64,000 nucleotides of DNA. Source: Klebsiella oxytoca (GTDB lineage: Bacteria > Pseudomonadota > Gammaproteobacteria > Enterobacterales > Enterobacteriaceae). The notes beneath the pieces are model-generated. The model ran no database searches. It was given only the letters and a program-made list of their open reading frames with translations, and was not told the DNA's origin. This document shows, in pieces, positions 42,136 through 52,581 of the stretch (its first letter is position 1; every line of letters begins with the position of its first letter). Where the stretch lies: positions 1,984,001 to 2,048,000 of the forward strand of contig NZ_CP046115.1 of NCBI RefSeq assembly GCF_009707385.1, given 5' to 3'. The position numbers and the translations under genes were made by a program.

Positions 42136-42592
42136 ATTTCAGACGATCCGCAAGGTAGCGTGGATAATCAGGGATCAGAATATCAACAGGATCGTTGAAG
42201 TGCGGGGACTGGATAATAAAGTCTGCGGTAGAAGCATTGGTAGCGACGGGAATATTCCAAACCGTAGCCAGGCGCAGGAGCGCTTTCACATCTGGGTCGT
42301 GCGGAACGGCATTTAGCGGGTCCCAGAAGAAAATTAAAACATCAACTTTACCTTCTGAAATCAGGGCTCCTACCTGCTGATCGCCACCCATCGGGCCGCT
42401 CAGCATTGCATGAACCTCAAGCCCGGTGGCGCGAGCGACAAGATTACCGGTAGTGCCGGTCGCCGATAGCGTGTGTTGAGCCAGCAGTTTCTGATGGCGT
42501 TCAACCCATTTCATCAGCATATCTTTACAGTGATCGTGAGCAACCAGCGCAATATGTTTGCGTGCGGGTAATGTACGTGTTGTTAGTTCCAT
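42134..42592 (-). CDS. mgsA: MgsA, methylglyoxal synthase
   Basis: It has 152 residues from [13 protein letters not shown] (ATG at 42592; an ATG one codon upstream and a further start at 42607 are less likely). It converts dihydroxyacetone phosphate to methylglyoxal and phosphate in the cytosol. The active-site motif [14 protein letters not shown] contains the catalytic Asp, and [18 protein letters not shown] the second conserved Asp/His cluster. The product is detoxified by glyoxalases such as GloC (8207). In E. coli yccT lies between mgsA and yccU; here they are direct neighbours. Confidence 0.97.
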   Translation of the reverse strand: MELTTRTLPARKHIALVAHDHCKDMLMKWVERHQKLLAQHTLSATGTTGNLVARATGLEVHAMLSGPMGGDQQVGALISEGKVDVLIFFWDPLNAVPHDPDVKALLRLATVWNIPVATNASTADFIIQSPHFNDPVDILIPDYPRYLADRLK

Positions 42593-42747
42593 CATCTCAT
42601 TCCACATTTTAGCCTGTAGACAGATTACTGGAAGTGGTTAGCGCTGCAAGCTCCTGGATTAAAATTTTTGATGTATCCGCAGGTTAGGATGGATGGTTGG
42701 TTCAGTGGTATTAGCATACACTTGGGTTAAATAGCTGGAGGATGAAG

Positions 42748-43161
42748 ATGAAAGAGAACGATATCGCAGGTATTTTGACCTCAACAAGGACAATTGCGCT
42801 GGTGGGGGCTAGCGACAAGCCAGACCGCCCAAGCTATCGCGTAATGAAGTACCTTCTGGAACAGGGGTATCATGTTATTCCTGTTTCACCAAAAGTGGCG
42901 GGTACGACTCTTCTGGGGCAAAAAGGCTATGCCACGCTTGCGGAAGTGCCAGAAAAAGTGGATATGGTAGACGTCTTCCGTAATTCAGAAGCGGCCTGGG
43001 GCGTAGCTCAGGAAGCTGTGGCTATCGGCGCTAAAACGCTATGGTTACAGCTGGGAGTTATCAATGAACAGGCGGCCGTTCTGGCCCGAGATGCCGGGCT
43101 TAATGTTGTGATGGATCGCTGTCCAGCGATTGAAATACCTCGATTAGGATTGGCTCGCTAA
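42748..43161 (+). CDS. yccU: YccU, CoA-binding domain protein
   Basis: It has 137 residues. Two in-frame ATGs exist at 42742 and 42748; the GGAG at 42737–42740 is too close to the first, so the second ([10 protein letters not shown]) is preferred. It is a Rossmann-like CoA_binding domain protein with [19 protein letters not shown] at the N terminus and [16 protein letters not shown] at the C terminus. Its cellular role is not known. It is monocistronic and followed by a terminator; the accessory adhesin locus begins after it. Confidence 0.93.
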   Translation: MKENDIAGILTSTRTIALVGASDKPDRPSYRVMKYLLEQGYHVIPVSPKVAGTTLLGQKGYATLAEVPEKVDMVDVFRNSEAAWGVAQEAVAIGAKTLWLQLGVINEQAAVLARDAGLNVVMDRCPAIEIPRLGLAR

Positions 43162-43164
43162 ACC

Positions 43165-43190
43165 AAAAACCCCGCATAGCGGGGTTTTTA
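43165..43190 (+). terminator. yccU terminator
   Basis: AAAAACCCCGC, loop ATA, GCGGGGTTTTT lies four bases past the yccU stop and insulates the core genes from the accessory locus. Confidence 0.92.
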
Positions 43191-43760
43191 ATGTCGATAT
43201 TAATTAAGTTTTTATGTTTAGTATTTTAATTAAAACTACATCGAAACGTTTCTTTATTTTTTTATAATCACATTATCTTTGTGGTCTTGCCAGGTATCCA
43301 TCAATTTTATCCTTTTCTTATTACTAAAAATCACCACCAATAGTTAATTTATTTTAAGCGATAAACCATTCGGATTTTATGGGTTATCATTTAAAATTTA
43401 GTTGATTTTTTAAAAAAATTATTGCTTTTTTTATGCATTTTATATGAATAATGTCACGGATATTTTCTGGTAAGTGAATAAGTTGATGATTAATGGTATG
43501 GGAAAATTATTATTCATAATTTTATATTTATTGTAATAACCGTGAGTAACATTTTTTATTATGCCGTTTATTAACATCTCAAAATGTAAGCTTATTATTT
43601 TAACTGCATGTAAATTATAGGTTTGTTTTTATTTCAGGATGTAAATTGCTTATTTTCCTCTTTCCTTGCGGGACTGCATGATCTGGTATATCTAATAAGA
43701 TGGATGATTAAGAATTATCTCATACCTCTGACTGCGTCTTCATTTCAAGGGTGCAACCTG
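43191..43760 (+). promoter_or_regulatory. A+T-rich upstream region of the SD adhesin
   Basis: There is no terminator-bounded gene in these 570 bp. By hand count 43201–43620 is about 23% G+C (95 of 420), far below the flanking genes. Long T and A runs and many TpA steps are typical of H-NS targets and curved DNA. Several TATAAT-like hexamers exist, so I do not name one promoter. It probably carries the adhesin promoter(s), silenced until derepressed. Confidence 0.55.
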
Positions 43761-46700
43761 ATGAAAAATATAAATGTTACAGCGAAAGATACTGGTGTTG
43801 AATACACCGTTGATGGTAATCAAATTAATCTCAATACGCAGTCAGTGGTTCTCCTGCACGTAAAGCGTGAAGACATTAGTTCGTATACCCGGCAAGGTAA
43901 TGATCTTGTTCTAAAACTCAATAACGGTGAAACCGTTACAATTAAAAACTTTTTTGTTACGGATGAGCATGGTCAGCACAGTGATTTGGTTCTTATGGAT
44001 GATGAGACCGGCGCATTGTGGTGGCTGGAGGGCGCCGGTACCGATGGGGCGCATTATTCACTGATTAGCGATCTTTCAGAGGTAATCGCTTCTGGTGGCG
44101 CAGGGCAAAGTATTGCCGGCTGGGTCATGGCGGGAGCTGCTCTGCTGGGCATTGCGGCTATGTTTGCTGGTACCTCAAATAAAGATCACCACTCCTCAGT
44201 TTCAGACAACGACTCGGATTCCGACAGTGATTCAGACTCTGATAGCGACTCAGATGCTGATGGTGACTCTGACTCTGACAGTGACTCAGATGCTGACGGT
44301 GACTCTGATTCAGACAGTGATTCGGACTCCGACAGCGACTCGGATTCTGACAGCGATTCGGATTCTGACAGTGATTCCGATTCCGACAGCGATTCCGATT
44401 CCGACAGTGACTCGGATTCCGACAGCGATTCCGATTCCGACAGCGATTCGGACTCTGACAGCGACTCGGACTCTGACAGCGATTCCGATTCAGACAGCGA
44501 TTCCGACTCCGACAGTGACTCCGACTCTGACAGCGACTCCGACTCGGACAGTGATTCCGATTCAGACAGCGACTCCGATTCGGACAGTGATTCTGACTCC
44601 GACAGCGACTCGGATTCGGACAGCGATTCGGACTCTGACAGCGACTCGGATTCAGACAGTGATTCGGATTCTGACAGCGACTCCGATTCGGACTCCGACA
44701 GTGACTCGGATTCCGACAGCGATTCCGACAGCGATTCCGACTCCGACAGTGACTCGGATTCCGACAGCGATTCCGACTCCGACAGTGACTCGGATTCCGA
44801 CAGCGATTCCGATTCAGACAGCGACTCCGATTCTGACAGTGACTCCGACTCTGACAGTGACTCCGATTCGGACAGCGATTCGGACTCCGACAGTGACTCG
44901 GATTCAGACAGCGACTCCGATTCTGACAGTGACTCGGATTCCGACAGCGACTCGGATTCTGACAGCGATTCCGACTCCGACAGTGACTCGGATTCCGACA
45001 GTGACTCCGATTCTGACAGCGACTCGGACTCCGACAGCGACTCCGATTCGGACAGCGATTCCGACTCCGACAGTGACTCGGATTCGGACAGCGATTCGGA
45101 CTCTGACAGCGACTCGGATTCGGACAGCGACTCGGATTCGGACAGCGATTCGGACTCTGACAGCGACTCCGATTCGGACAGCGACTCGGATTCTGACAGT
45201 GATTCCGATTCCGACAGTGACTCAGATTCCGACAGCGATTCGGATTCGGACAGCGACTCGGACTCCGACAGTGACTCCGATTCTGACAGCGACTCGGATT
45301 CCGACAGTGACTCGGATTCAGACAGCGACTCGGATTCTGACAGCGACTCGGATTCTGACAGCGATTCGGATTCCGACAGCGACTCGGATTCGGACAGTGA
45401 CTCCGATTCGGACAGCGATTCGGATTCTGACAGCGACTCGGACTCGGACAGCGACTCGGATTCTGACAGCGACTCGGATTCCGACAGCGACTCGGACAGC
45501 GATTCGGACTCCGACAGTGACTCCGATTCTGACAGCGACTCGGACTCTGACAGTGATTCCGACTCCGACAGCGACTCGGACTCGGATAGTGACTCGGACT
45601 CGGATAGTGACTCGGACTCTGACAGCGACTCGGATTCTGACAGTGACTCCGATTCGGACAGCGACTCCGATTCTGACAGTGACTCTGACTCGGACAGCGA
45701 TTCCGACTCCGACAGCGACTCGGATTCAGACAGCGACTCCGACTCTGACAGTGACTCCGACTCGGACAGCGACTCGGATTCAGACAGCGACTCGGACTCT
45801 GACAGTGATTCCGACTCCGACAGTGACTCTGACTCCGACAGCGACTCCGATTCTGACAGTGACTCCGATTCGGACAGTGACTCCGATTCGGACAGCGATT
45901 CGGACTCCGACAGTGACTCGGATTCAGACAGCGACTCCGATTCAGACAGCGATTCGGACTCTGACAGCGACTCGGATTCTGACAGCGATTCCGACTCCGA
46001 CAGTGATTCGGATTCTGACAGCGATTCGGATTCTGACAGTGACTCCGATTCTGACAGCGACTCGGACTCCGACAGCGATTCGGACTCCGACAGTGACTCG
46101 GATTCGGACAGCGACTCGGATTCTGACAGCGATTCCGACTCCGATAGTGACTCGGATTCCGACAGTGACTCCGATTCGGACAGCGATTCCGATTCTGACA
46201 GCGATTCCGACTCTGACAGCGACTCGGATTCGGACAGCGATTCCGACTCTGACAGTGATTCCGACTCCGACAGTGACTCGGACTCTGACAGCGATTCGGA
46301 TTCGGACAGTGATTCCGACTCCGACAGCGACTCGGATTCTGACAGCGACTCCGATTCTGACAGTGACTCGGATTCAGACAGCGACTCGGATTCCGACAGT
46401 GACTCCGACTCTGACAGCGATTCGGATTCCGACAGCGACTCCGATTCTGACAGCGACTCGGATTCAGACAGCGATTCGGATTCTGACAGTGACTCCGATT
46501 CGGACAGCGATTCTGATTCTGACAGCGATTCTGACTCCGACAGCGATTCTGACTCCGACAGCGATTCGGATTCTGACAGCGACTCGGATTCTGACAGTGA
46601 TTCCGACTCTGACAGCGATTCGGATTCTGACAGTGACTCCGATTCGGACAGCGATTCTGATTCTGACAGCGATTCGGATTCGGACAGCGATTCGGACTCT

Positions 46701-49700
46701 GACAGCGACTCGGATTCTGACAGTGATTCCGACTCTGACAGCGATTCGGATTCTGACAGCGACTCGGATTCGGACAGCGATTCCGACTCCGACAGCGACT
46801 CGGATCTTCCGCAGGCCAATGCGGATATCAATACCGCGCTGATCTCTGAGGATCATGACAATCTCACGGGGGTAAACGGGACGATTACCCAGCTGACCGG
46901 CGTGAACTTGCTGGGAACGGTCGATGTTTCGCTGCTGAGCGGGAATAACTTCGACTTCACCGTCGCGAGCGGCACGACGCAGGATGTGGTGCTGGATATT
47001 TCCGGCGGGACAACGCTGAGTTCAGCGGCGCTGATCAACACGCTCCTGCTTCTGCTGGGCGGGACGGACACCTTCCAGGCCGATCTGGCGGTGGTGAATA
47101 CCGCGACCGGTGAAGTGGTTGCGCTGGCGTCGAATGCGGTGACTATCACGGCAGGCGGGGTCAGCCTGGATTACAGCGGCAGCGCCAGCTTCAGCGACCT
47201 GCCGGAAGGCAGCTATACGGTCGTGATTTCGTCGCCGACGAATACCGGACTGCTGCCGACGCTGGTGAACTTCCTGGCAAATATCAGCGTCGCGACGGCG
47301 GTGGATGTGGCGGTAACCGACTCTGTCGGATACGAGTCCGCGACTATCAGCGGTAACGTCCTGCAGACGGATGCCGGCGGGGATGTCGGCGATACCGGGA
47401 CGGGGATTACTGTGACCAGCGTCATTGCGACGTCGGTGCCGGGGGCAACGGCGGAGCCGGTCAGCTCGGGCGGCACAATAATTCACGGTGCCTACGGTAC
47501 GCTGGTGATCTATGCTGACGGCAGTTACACCTATTATGCGACCGGCGACGCGGATTCAGTCGGTCAGACGGAGGTCTTTACCTACACGATTACGGATGCG
47601 GATGGCAATACGGCCACCACCACGCTGACCATCAATATCGGTCTGGCTGATGATACGGACAGCGATGCTGACTCGGATTCGGACAGCGATTCGGATTCCG
47701 ACAGCGACTCCGATTCAGACAGCGATTCCGACTCGGACAGCGATTCGGACTCGGACAGCGACTCGGATTCGGACAGCGATTCGGACTCCGACAGCGATTC
47801 GGACTCCGACAGCGATTCGGACTCCGACAGCGATTCCGATTCAGACAGCGATTCCGACTCCGACAGTGACTCGGATTCCGACAGCGATTCGGACTCTGAC
47901 AGCGACTCGGATTCGGACAGCGATTCGGACTCCGACAGCGATTCGGACTCTGACAGCGACTCGGACTCTGACAGCGACTCGGATTCGGACAGCGACTCAG
48001 ATTCTGACAGTGATTCCGATTCTGACAGTGACTCGGATCTTCCGCAGGCCAATGCGGATATCAATACCGCGCTGATCTCTGAGGATCATGACAATCTCAC
48101 GGGGGTCAACGGGACGATTACCCAGCTGACCGGCGTGAACTTGCTGGGAACGGTCGATGTTTCGCTGCTGAGCGGGAATAACTTCGACTTCACCGTCGCG
48201 AGCGGTACGACGCAGGATGTGGTGCTGGATATTTCCGGCGGGACAACGCTGAGTTCAGCGGCGCTGATCAACTCGCTCCTGCTTCTGCTGGGCGGGACGG
48301 ACACCTTCCAGGCCGATCTGGCGGTAGTGAATACCGCGACCGGTGAAGTGGTTGCGCTGGCGTCGAATGCGGTGACTATCACGGCAGGCGGGGTCAGCCT
48401 GGATTACAGCGGCAGCGCCAGCTTCAGCGACCTGCCGGAAGGCAGCTATACGGTCGTGATTTCGTCGCCGACGAATACCGGACTGCTGCCGACGCTGGTG
48501 AACTTCCTGGCAAATATCAGCGTCGCGACGGCGGTGGATGTGGCGGTAACCGACGTGAATACCGCGACCGGTGAAGTGGTTGCGCTGGCGTCGAATGCGG
48601 TGACTATCACGGCAGGCGGGGTCAGCCTGGATTACAGCGGCAGCGCCAGCTTCAGCGACCTGCCGGAAGGCAGCTATACGGTCGTGATTTCGTCGCCGAC
48701 GAATACCGGACTGCTGCCGACGCTGGTGAACTTCCTGGCAAATATCAGCGTCGCGACGGCGGTGGATGTGGCGGTAACCGACTCTGTCGGATACGAGTCC
48801 GCGACTATCAGCGGTAACGTCCTGCAGACGGATGCCGGCGGGGATGTTGGCGATACCGGGACGGGGATTACTGTGACCAGCGTCATTGCGACGTCGGTGC
48901 CGGGGGCAACGGCGGAGCCGGTCAGCTCGGGCGGCACGATAATTCACGGTGCCTACGGTACGCTGGTGATCTATGCCGACGGCAGTTACACCTATCATGC
49001 GACCGGCGACGCGGATTCTGTCGGCCAGACGGAGGTCTTTACCTACACGATTACGGATGCGGATGGCAATACGGCCACCACCACGCTGACCATCAATATC
49101 GGTCTGGCTGATGATACGGACAGCGATGCTGACTCGGATTCTGACAGCGACTCGGATTCGGACAGTGATTCGGATTCCGACAGCGATTCGGATTCTGACA
49201 GCGACTCCGACTCTGACAGCGATTCGGATTCGGACAGCGACTCGGATTCTGACAGCGATTCGGATTCCGACAGCGACTCGGATTCGGACAGCGACTCGGA
49301 TTCGGACAGCGATTCGGATTCTGACAGCGACTCGGATTCTGACAGCGATTCGGATTCGGATAGTGACTCGGATTCGGACAGCGACTCGGACTCCGACAGT
49401 GATTCCGATTCAGACAGCGATTCCGACTCGGACAGCGATTCGGATTCTGACAGCGATATCGAGGCGATACCTGATAGCAATAGCCCGGATGTAACGGCGC
49501 TGGAAGGTAATCTGAACAACGTCAGCGGTACCAGCGGTCAACTGGTTGGCGTGACGTTACTCAGTACCGTGGATGTATCGCTGCTGTCGGGCAGTAACTT
49601 CCGCTTCAGCGTAGGTTCTGGAACCGTGGAGGATCTGACGGTTGCGGTGAACGGCAACTCGCTGCTGACGGCTAGCGGATTGTTGACCACCATCGTCAAT

Positions 49701-52409
49701 CTCCTGGGGGCAGGAAATACCCTGAGTGCCGATCTGTCGGTAGTGAATACGGCGACAGGCGAAGTGGTAGCCATTGCGGCAAACAGCGTCTCTATCTCGG
49801 CGAGCCTCCTTGGTGGGCTGACCTATAACGGTACGGCGTCCTTCGCGAATCTGCCAGCGGGCGATTACACCATGGTCATCTCTGCGCCGAATAGTTCCGG
49901 CACCCTGGTGTCGCTGATCAACGCGCTAGCCGCAGCTCAGGTGGCAAGTTTCGTCAATGTTGATGTGACGGACTCCGTTGGCTACAGCGTTGGGGCAATT
50001 GAAGGAAACGTACTGGATACCACATCCAGCGGCGATATGGCGGACACTGGCACCAATATCACGGCCACGAGCGCAGTCTCTGATTCGATTCCGGGGTCAA
50101 CCGCCGTAACCGTGACCAGCGCTGGCGTCAATATCACCGGTGCGTATGGGGTACTGACAATTCACTCTGATGGCAGCTATAGCTACCAGCTGACCAAAGG
50201 CGGCGCGGCTGTCGGTAAATCGGATATCTTTAGCTACACCATCACCGATGAGGCGGGGAATACATCGACGACTAACCTGACGATTAATATCGGTGGCAAC
50301 ATCGAACCGGCACAGGCGAATCCTGATGTTCAGGATACGGAGGTAACCTCAATATACGATACTCTCAACGGAGAAACCGGGACTATCGGGCAGCTCGTAG
50401 GGGTTTCGCTGCTGGGCAATGTCAATGTGGGTCTGCTCAATGGAAACACCTTTGACTTTGATGTCGCCGCGGGTTCGAGCGAAAAAGCGCAGCTAGCGGT
50501 TGCGGGTACCACCGGACTTAGCCTGGGCGCCGCGCTGACCACTCTGCTGAGCCTGCTGGGTGGAGCCTCGTCCTTCACTGCGGATCTCTCCATCGTTGAT
50601 AAGGCTACCGGACAGGTTGTCGAAGTACTGTCCAATGCCGTCACCATTAATGTGAACGGTCTTACTCTGTCCTATAGCGGAGGCGGCTGGTCTTCATTAC
50701 TGCCTGGCGGGTCTTACACGGCGGTAGTTTCATCACCGTCAACGACCGGGATCTTGAAGGCGTTGCTGGATCTCAATCTGGGAACCTTTGTTAGCGTAAC
50801 CGTTACGGACTCTCTGGGTTATCACGCAGACAGCCTTGCGGGCAACGTGCTGCAAAGCGACGGTGACGGAGATGTAGCGGATACCGGGGTGAATATTAAG
50901 GTGGCTAGCGTAACCGCCACCTCGGTCAACGGATCCGAACCGGTGTCGGTAAGCAGCAGCGGAACGGCGATAGTGGGCGCATGGGGGACATTGACCATCC
51001 ATAGCGACGGCAGCTACTCCTACCAGCCTAAAGGAGGAGTAGACAGCGTCGGTAAATCGGATGTCTTTACCTACACCATTACCGACAGTCTGGGCCATAC
51101 CGCGAGTACCACGCTGACGATTGATATCAGCGGCGCGCCATCCCAGGCGGTGGACGACCTGATATCAATGAACGTCGCAACGGCGCTGGCTGCCGGACAG
51201 ATAACGTCGTATACCTCAACCGCTCTTGCCGTGGCTGCGACCCAGGTCAACGCCAATCAGTCAACGGGGAATGTGACTAAGACGATGAGCTTCACGGTTG
51301 CGGCAGACCATGAACTGGATAACCCGACCATCACGCTTGATCTGGTGGGGACCAGCCGGGTACCACTCACTGGAGGGGTAAATGCTTCCCTCACTGGGAC
51401 TATCTCAATATCGCAGATCGTGACTAATAGTGACGGCTCAACATCCATTGTGCCGGTAGATTCCAGGAGCTATACGCAGTCGATGTTTGCTCTTACGGGC
51501 AATGGAGGCGATAACGACACCATCACTTTCACCGGGCTACATCTGGCTGCGGGGAACTATACGCTGACGGTAGTGCACAATCTGACGTCTACGCTGGCAG
51601 TGACCTATAGCTCCTCGGCGACCGTCAACGGCAGCCTGGTGGACACCGACACGCACTACACAATAGCGCAGTCGGTGGCGGGCAATATCCTCAACGGTTC
51701 GGGATCCGGCGGCGTAGATGACACATACGGGGCTTATCACACAGGCTTTACCATCGCTGGTAAGAATGGTGCGGGCAACGCGGCGTCCTGGACGTTCCAT
51801 AACGATGGCACTATTACCGATAATACCGGTGCGAGCGTCAGCGGGGGAAGCGTACAGGTGACCGGCCAGTACGGCGTGCTGACGATAACGGGCACAGGGG
51901 CGTACACCTACGCGCTGAAAGCGAATATTGATGTCTCTACCATGACCACGAAGGAGATTTTCAACTATACCTTAAACGATAACGGCAGCCCGGCGTCGAC
52001 GGCGCACCTGACCATCGATCTGCATCCGCAGATTAGCGGCAGCATCAACGGCGACCACTACGACAGTACCGCCTATGACGATACCTTTACCTTGGGCGCC
52101 GGGGCCGACACGGTGATTTACAATCTGCTGGCCGATGACAACACCGGTGGTAACGGTAGCGATACCTGGAAGGACTTCTCGGTTGCGCAGGGGGATCATA
52201 TTGATGTGTCGGCGCTGCTGGTTGACTGGGATAGTAACAGCAGTAGCCTCGGCAACTACGTCACCCTGAGCTACGTGGGGAACAATACGGTGGTATCAAT
52301 CGACCGCGATGGTGGAGCGGGAGTCCATCAATCGACAACCTTAATTACGCTGGAAGGGGTACATATCAATTCGCTCAACGAGCTGATTGATACTAATAAC
52401 TCTAACTAA
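43761..52409 (+). CDS. Giant BapA-like Ser-Asp-repeat adhesin secreted by a type I system
   Basis: The protein has 2,882 residues. ATG 43761 ([17 protein letters not shown]) starts a BapA prefix-like domain (1–95); in-frame starts at 43623 and 43704 would precede it with unrelated residues. A hydrophobic stretch follows at 118–136. Three SD tracts (148–1015, 1301–1426, 1788–1899) alternate with modules of one Ig-like domain plus one VCBS-like domain ([15 protein letters not shown] motifs). Two more such modules and a divergent one lead to a C-terminal type I region ([31 protein letters not shown]). No classical signal peptide is seen. It is probably a surface adhesin or biofilm matrix protein retained by its N terminus. 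It has no LapG-type TAAG site and no SecA-type signal. The family call is firm; ligand and retention are unknown. Confidence 0.9.
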   Translation: MKNINVTAKDTGVEYTVDGNQINLNTQSVVLLHVKREDISSYTRQGNDLVLKLNNGETVTIKNFFVTDEHGQHSDLVLMDDETGALWWLEGAGTDGAHYSLISDLSEVIASGGAGQSIAGWVMAGAALLGIAAMFAGTSNKDHHSSVSDNDSDSDSDSDSDSDSDADGDSDSDSDSDADGDSDSDSDSDSDSDSDSDSDSDSDSDSDSDSDSDSDSDSDSDSDSDSDSDSDSDSDSDSDSDSDSDSDSDSDSDSDSDSDSDSDSDSDSDSDSDSDSDSDSDSDSDSDSDSDSDSDSDSDSDSDSDSDSDSDSDSDSDSDSDSDSDSDSDSDSDSDSDSDSDSDSDSDSDSDSDSDSDSDSDSDSDSDSDSDSDSDSDSDSDSDSDSDSDSDSDSDSDSDSDSDSDSDSDSDSDSDSDSDSDSDSDSDSDSDSDSDSDSDSDSDSDSDSDSDSDSDSDSDSDSDSDSDSDSDSDSDSDSDSDSDSDSDSDSDSDSDSDSDSDSDSDSDSDSDSDSDSDSDSDSDSDSDSDSDSDSDSDSDSDSDSDSDSDSDSDSDSDSDSDSDSDSDSDSDSDSDSDSDSDSDSDSDSDSDSDSDSDSDSDSDSDSDSDSDSDSDSDSDSDSDSDSDSDSDSDSDSDSDSDSDSDSDSDSDSDSDSDSDSDSDSDSDSDSDSDSDSDSDSDSDSDSDSDSDSDSDSDSDSDSDSDSDSDSDSDSDSDSDSDSDSDSDSDSDSDSDSDSDSDSDSDSDSDSDSDSDSDSDSDSDSDSDSDSDSDSDSDSDSDSDSDSDSDSDSDSDSDSDSDSDSDSDSDSDSDSDSDSDSDSDSDSDSDSDSDSDSDSDSDSDSDSDSDSDSDSDSDSDSDSDSDSDSDSDSDSDSDSDSDSDSDSDSDSDSDSDSDSDSDSDSDSDSDSDSDSDSDSDSDSDSDSDSDSDSDSDSDSDSDSDSDSDSDSDSDSDSDSDSDSDSDSDSDSDSDSDSDSDSDSDSDSDSDSDSDSDSDSDSDSDSDSDSDSDSDSDLPQANADINTALISEDHDNLTGVNGTITQLTGVNLLGTVDVSLLSGNNFDFTVASGTTQDVVLDISGGTTLSSAALINTLLLLLGGTDTFQADLAVVNTATGEVVALASNAVTITAGGVSLDYSGSASFSDLPEGSYTVVISSPTNTGLLPTLVNFLANISVATAVDVAVTDSVGYESATISGNVLQTDAGGDVGDTGTGITVTSVIATSVPGATAEPVSSGGTIIHGAYGTLVIYADGSYTYYATGDADSVGQTEVFTYTITDADGNTATTTLTINIGLADDTDSDADSDSDSDSDSDSDSDSDSDSDSDSDSDSDSDSDSDSDSDSDSDSDSDSDSDSDSDSDSDSDSDSDSDSDSDSDSDSDSDSDSDSDSDSDSDSDSDSDSDSDSDSDSDSDSDSDSDSDSDSDSDLPQANADINTALISEDHDNLTGVNGTITQLTGVNLLGTVDVSLLSGNNFDFTVASGTTQDVVLDISGGTTLSSAALINSLLLLLGGTDTFQADLAVVNTATGEVVALASNAVTITAGGVSLDYSGSASFSDLPEGSYTVVISSPTNTGLLPTLVNFLANISVATAVDVAVTDVNTATGEVVALASNAVTITAGGVSLDYSGSASFSDLPEGSYTVVISSPTNTGLLPTLVNFLANISVATAVDVAVTDSVGYESATISGNVLQTDAGGDVGDTGTGITVTSVIATSVPGATAEPVSSGGTIIHGAYGTLVIYADGSYTYHATGDADSVGQTEVFTYTITDADGNTATTTLTINIGLADDTDSDADSDSDSDSDSDSDSDSDSDSDSDSDSDSDSDSDSDSDSDSDSDSDSDSDSDSDSDSDSDSDSDSDSDSDSDSDSDSDSDSDSDSDSDSDSDSDSDSDSDSDSDSDSDSDIEAIPDSNSPDVTALEGNLNNVSGTSGQLVGVTLLSTVDVSLLSGSNFRFSVGSGTVEDLTVAVNGNSLLTASGLLTTIVNLLGAGNTLSADLSVVNTATGEVVAIAANSVSISASLLGGLTYNGTASFANLPAGDYTMVISAPNSSGTLVSLINALAAAQVASFVNVDVTDSVGYSVGAIEGNVLDTTSSGDMADTGTNITATSAVSDSIPGSTAVTVTSAGVNITGAYGVLTIHSDGSYSYQLTKGGAAVGKSDIFSYTITDEAGNTSTTNLTINIGGNIEPAQANPDVQDTEVTSIYDTLNGETGTIGQLVGVSLLGNVNVGLLNGNTFDFDVAAGSSEKAQLAVAGTTGLSLGAALTTLLSLLGGASSFTADLSIVDKATGQVVEVLSNAVTINVNGLTLSYSGGGWSSLLPGGSYTAVVSSPSTTGILKALLDLNLGTFVSVTVTDSLGYHADSLAGNVLQSDGDGDVADTGVNIKVASVTATSVNGSEPVSVSSSGTAIVGAWGTLTIHSDGSYSYQPKGGVDSVGKSDVFTYTITDSLGHTASTTLTIDISGAPSQAVDDLISMNVATALAAGQITSYTSTALAVAATQVNANQSTGNVTKTMSFTVAADHELDNPTITLDLVGTSRVPLTGGVNASLTGTISISQIVTNSDGSTSIVPVDSRSYTQSMFALTGNGGDNDTITFTGLHLAAGNYTLTVVHNLTSTLAVTYSSSATVNGSLVDTDTHYTIAQSVAGNILNGSGSGGVDDTYGAYHTGFTIAGKNGAGNAASWTFHNDGTITDNTGASVSGGSVQVTGQYGVLTITGTGAYTYALKANIDVSTMTTKEIFNYTLNDNGSPASTAHLTIDLHPQISGSINGDHYDSTAYDDTFTLGAGADTVIYNLLADDNTGGNGSDTWKDFSVAQGDHIDVSALLVDWDSNSSSLGNYVTLSYVGNNTVVSIDRDGGAGVHQSTTLITLEGVHINSLNELIDTNNSN
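44202..46805 (+). repeat. SD tract 1 (868 residues, 18-bp coding repeat)
   Basis: It encodes Ser148 to Asp1015 of the adhesin, almost purely (Ser-Asp)n; near the start two DADGD interruptions occur. The DNA has an 18-bp period: GAC AGY, then GAY TCN twice, so one serine in three uses AGY and two use TCN. Third positions vary freely. A few phase shifts of 6 bp occur (for example near 44680–44730 and 45485–45500). Confidence 0.97.
46806..47660 (+). repeat. Adhesin Ig-like/VCBS module, copy 1
   Basis: It encodes residues 1016–1300, from [12 protein letters not shown] to LADDTD. It is nearly identical at the DNA level to copy 2 (48039–49121) apart from the internal duplication in copy 2. By eye there are about ten single-base differences, giving only T/S and Y/H changes. 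This implies recent duplication or gene conversion. Confidence 0.9.
47661..48038 (+). repeat. SD tract 2 (126 residues)
   Basis: It encodes Ser1301 to Asp1426, with one DAD interruption at the start and the same 18-bp GAC AGY-(GAY TCN)2 period as tract 1. It is flanked by the two near-identical modules. Confidence 0.96.
48039..49121 (+). repeat. Adhesin Ig-like/VCBS module, copy 2 (with internal duplication)
   Basis: It encodes residues 1427–1787. It repeats copy 1 (46806–47660) and in addition contains a 228-bp tandem duplication (48327–48782), which adds 76 residues inside the Ig-like part. Confidence 0.9.
48327..48782 (+). repeat. Perfect 228-bp in-frame tandem duplication
   Basis: 48327–48554 and 48555–48782 read the same base for base by eye (GTGAATACCGCGACC ... 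GTAACCGAC). Each unit is 76 codons, starting [12 protein letters not shown] and ending VDVAVTD. It duplicates the second half of an Ig-like domain, so one copy is probably an orphan half-domain. The age must be very recent. Confidence 0.9.
49122..49457 (+). repeat. SD tract 3 (112 residues)
   Basis: It encodes Ser1788 to Asp1899 with the same 18-bp codon period. After it the folded modules are clearly divergent from copies 1 and 2. Confidence 0.96.
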
Positions 52410-52427
52410 CTAGCGTTATTACCGCTG

Positions 52428-52447
52428 ACGGCACAGGGAGGTGCCGT
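52428..52447 (+). terminator. Hairpin between adhesin and secretion genes
   Basis: ACGGCAC and GTGCCGT form a 7-bp stem around AGGGAG, 18 bp after the adhesin stop, followed by a moderately T-rich stretch (TCAGATTATTTTATC). It may be a partial terminator that lets some transcription through to the export genes, lowering their level relative to the adhesin. Confidence 0.5.
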
Positions 52448-52581
52448 TCAGATTATTTTATCGTGGAGGAATGAATTCAGGCAGTAAACCGGGAGATAGC
52501 AGACTATCATTTAATAAAAATAATGATGCGGAAATTATTATATCCGTTTTTTCAGTGCGTGATTTCTGAAGGGTAGATTTG

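Noticed and set aside
43623..43760. Longer N terminus for the giant adhesin (starts at 43623 or 43704)
   Set aside because: The added residues lie in the A+T-rich leader and do not resemble the BapA prefix domain, which begins cleanly at ATG 43761.
44186..46831. An 881-codon open frame on the minus strand encoding (SESESL)n
   Set aside because: It is the antisense of SD tract 1: GAY TCN and AGY codons read backwards contain no stops. No ribosome site or independent evidence supports it.
44095..46842. A 915-codon plus-strand frame rich in Thr, Arg, Ile and Pro
   Set aside because: It is an out-of-frame reading of the SD tract and ends soon after the tract does; the SD frame has the flanking conserved domains.
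44202..49457. Short regular repeats that might suggest a CRISPR array or other non-coding array
   Set aside because: The repeats are contiguous 18-bp coding units without spacers and stay in frame for thousands of bases.
52579..52581. TTG start one codon upstream of the TolC-like gene
   Set aside because: The adjacent ATG at 52582 has better spacing to GAAGGG and is the common start codon.
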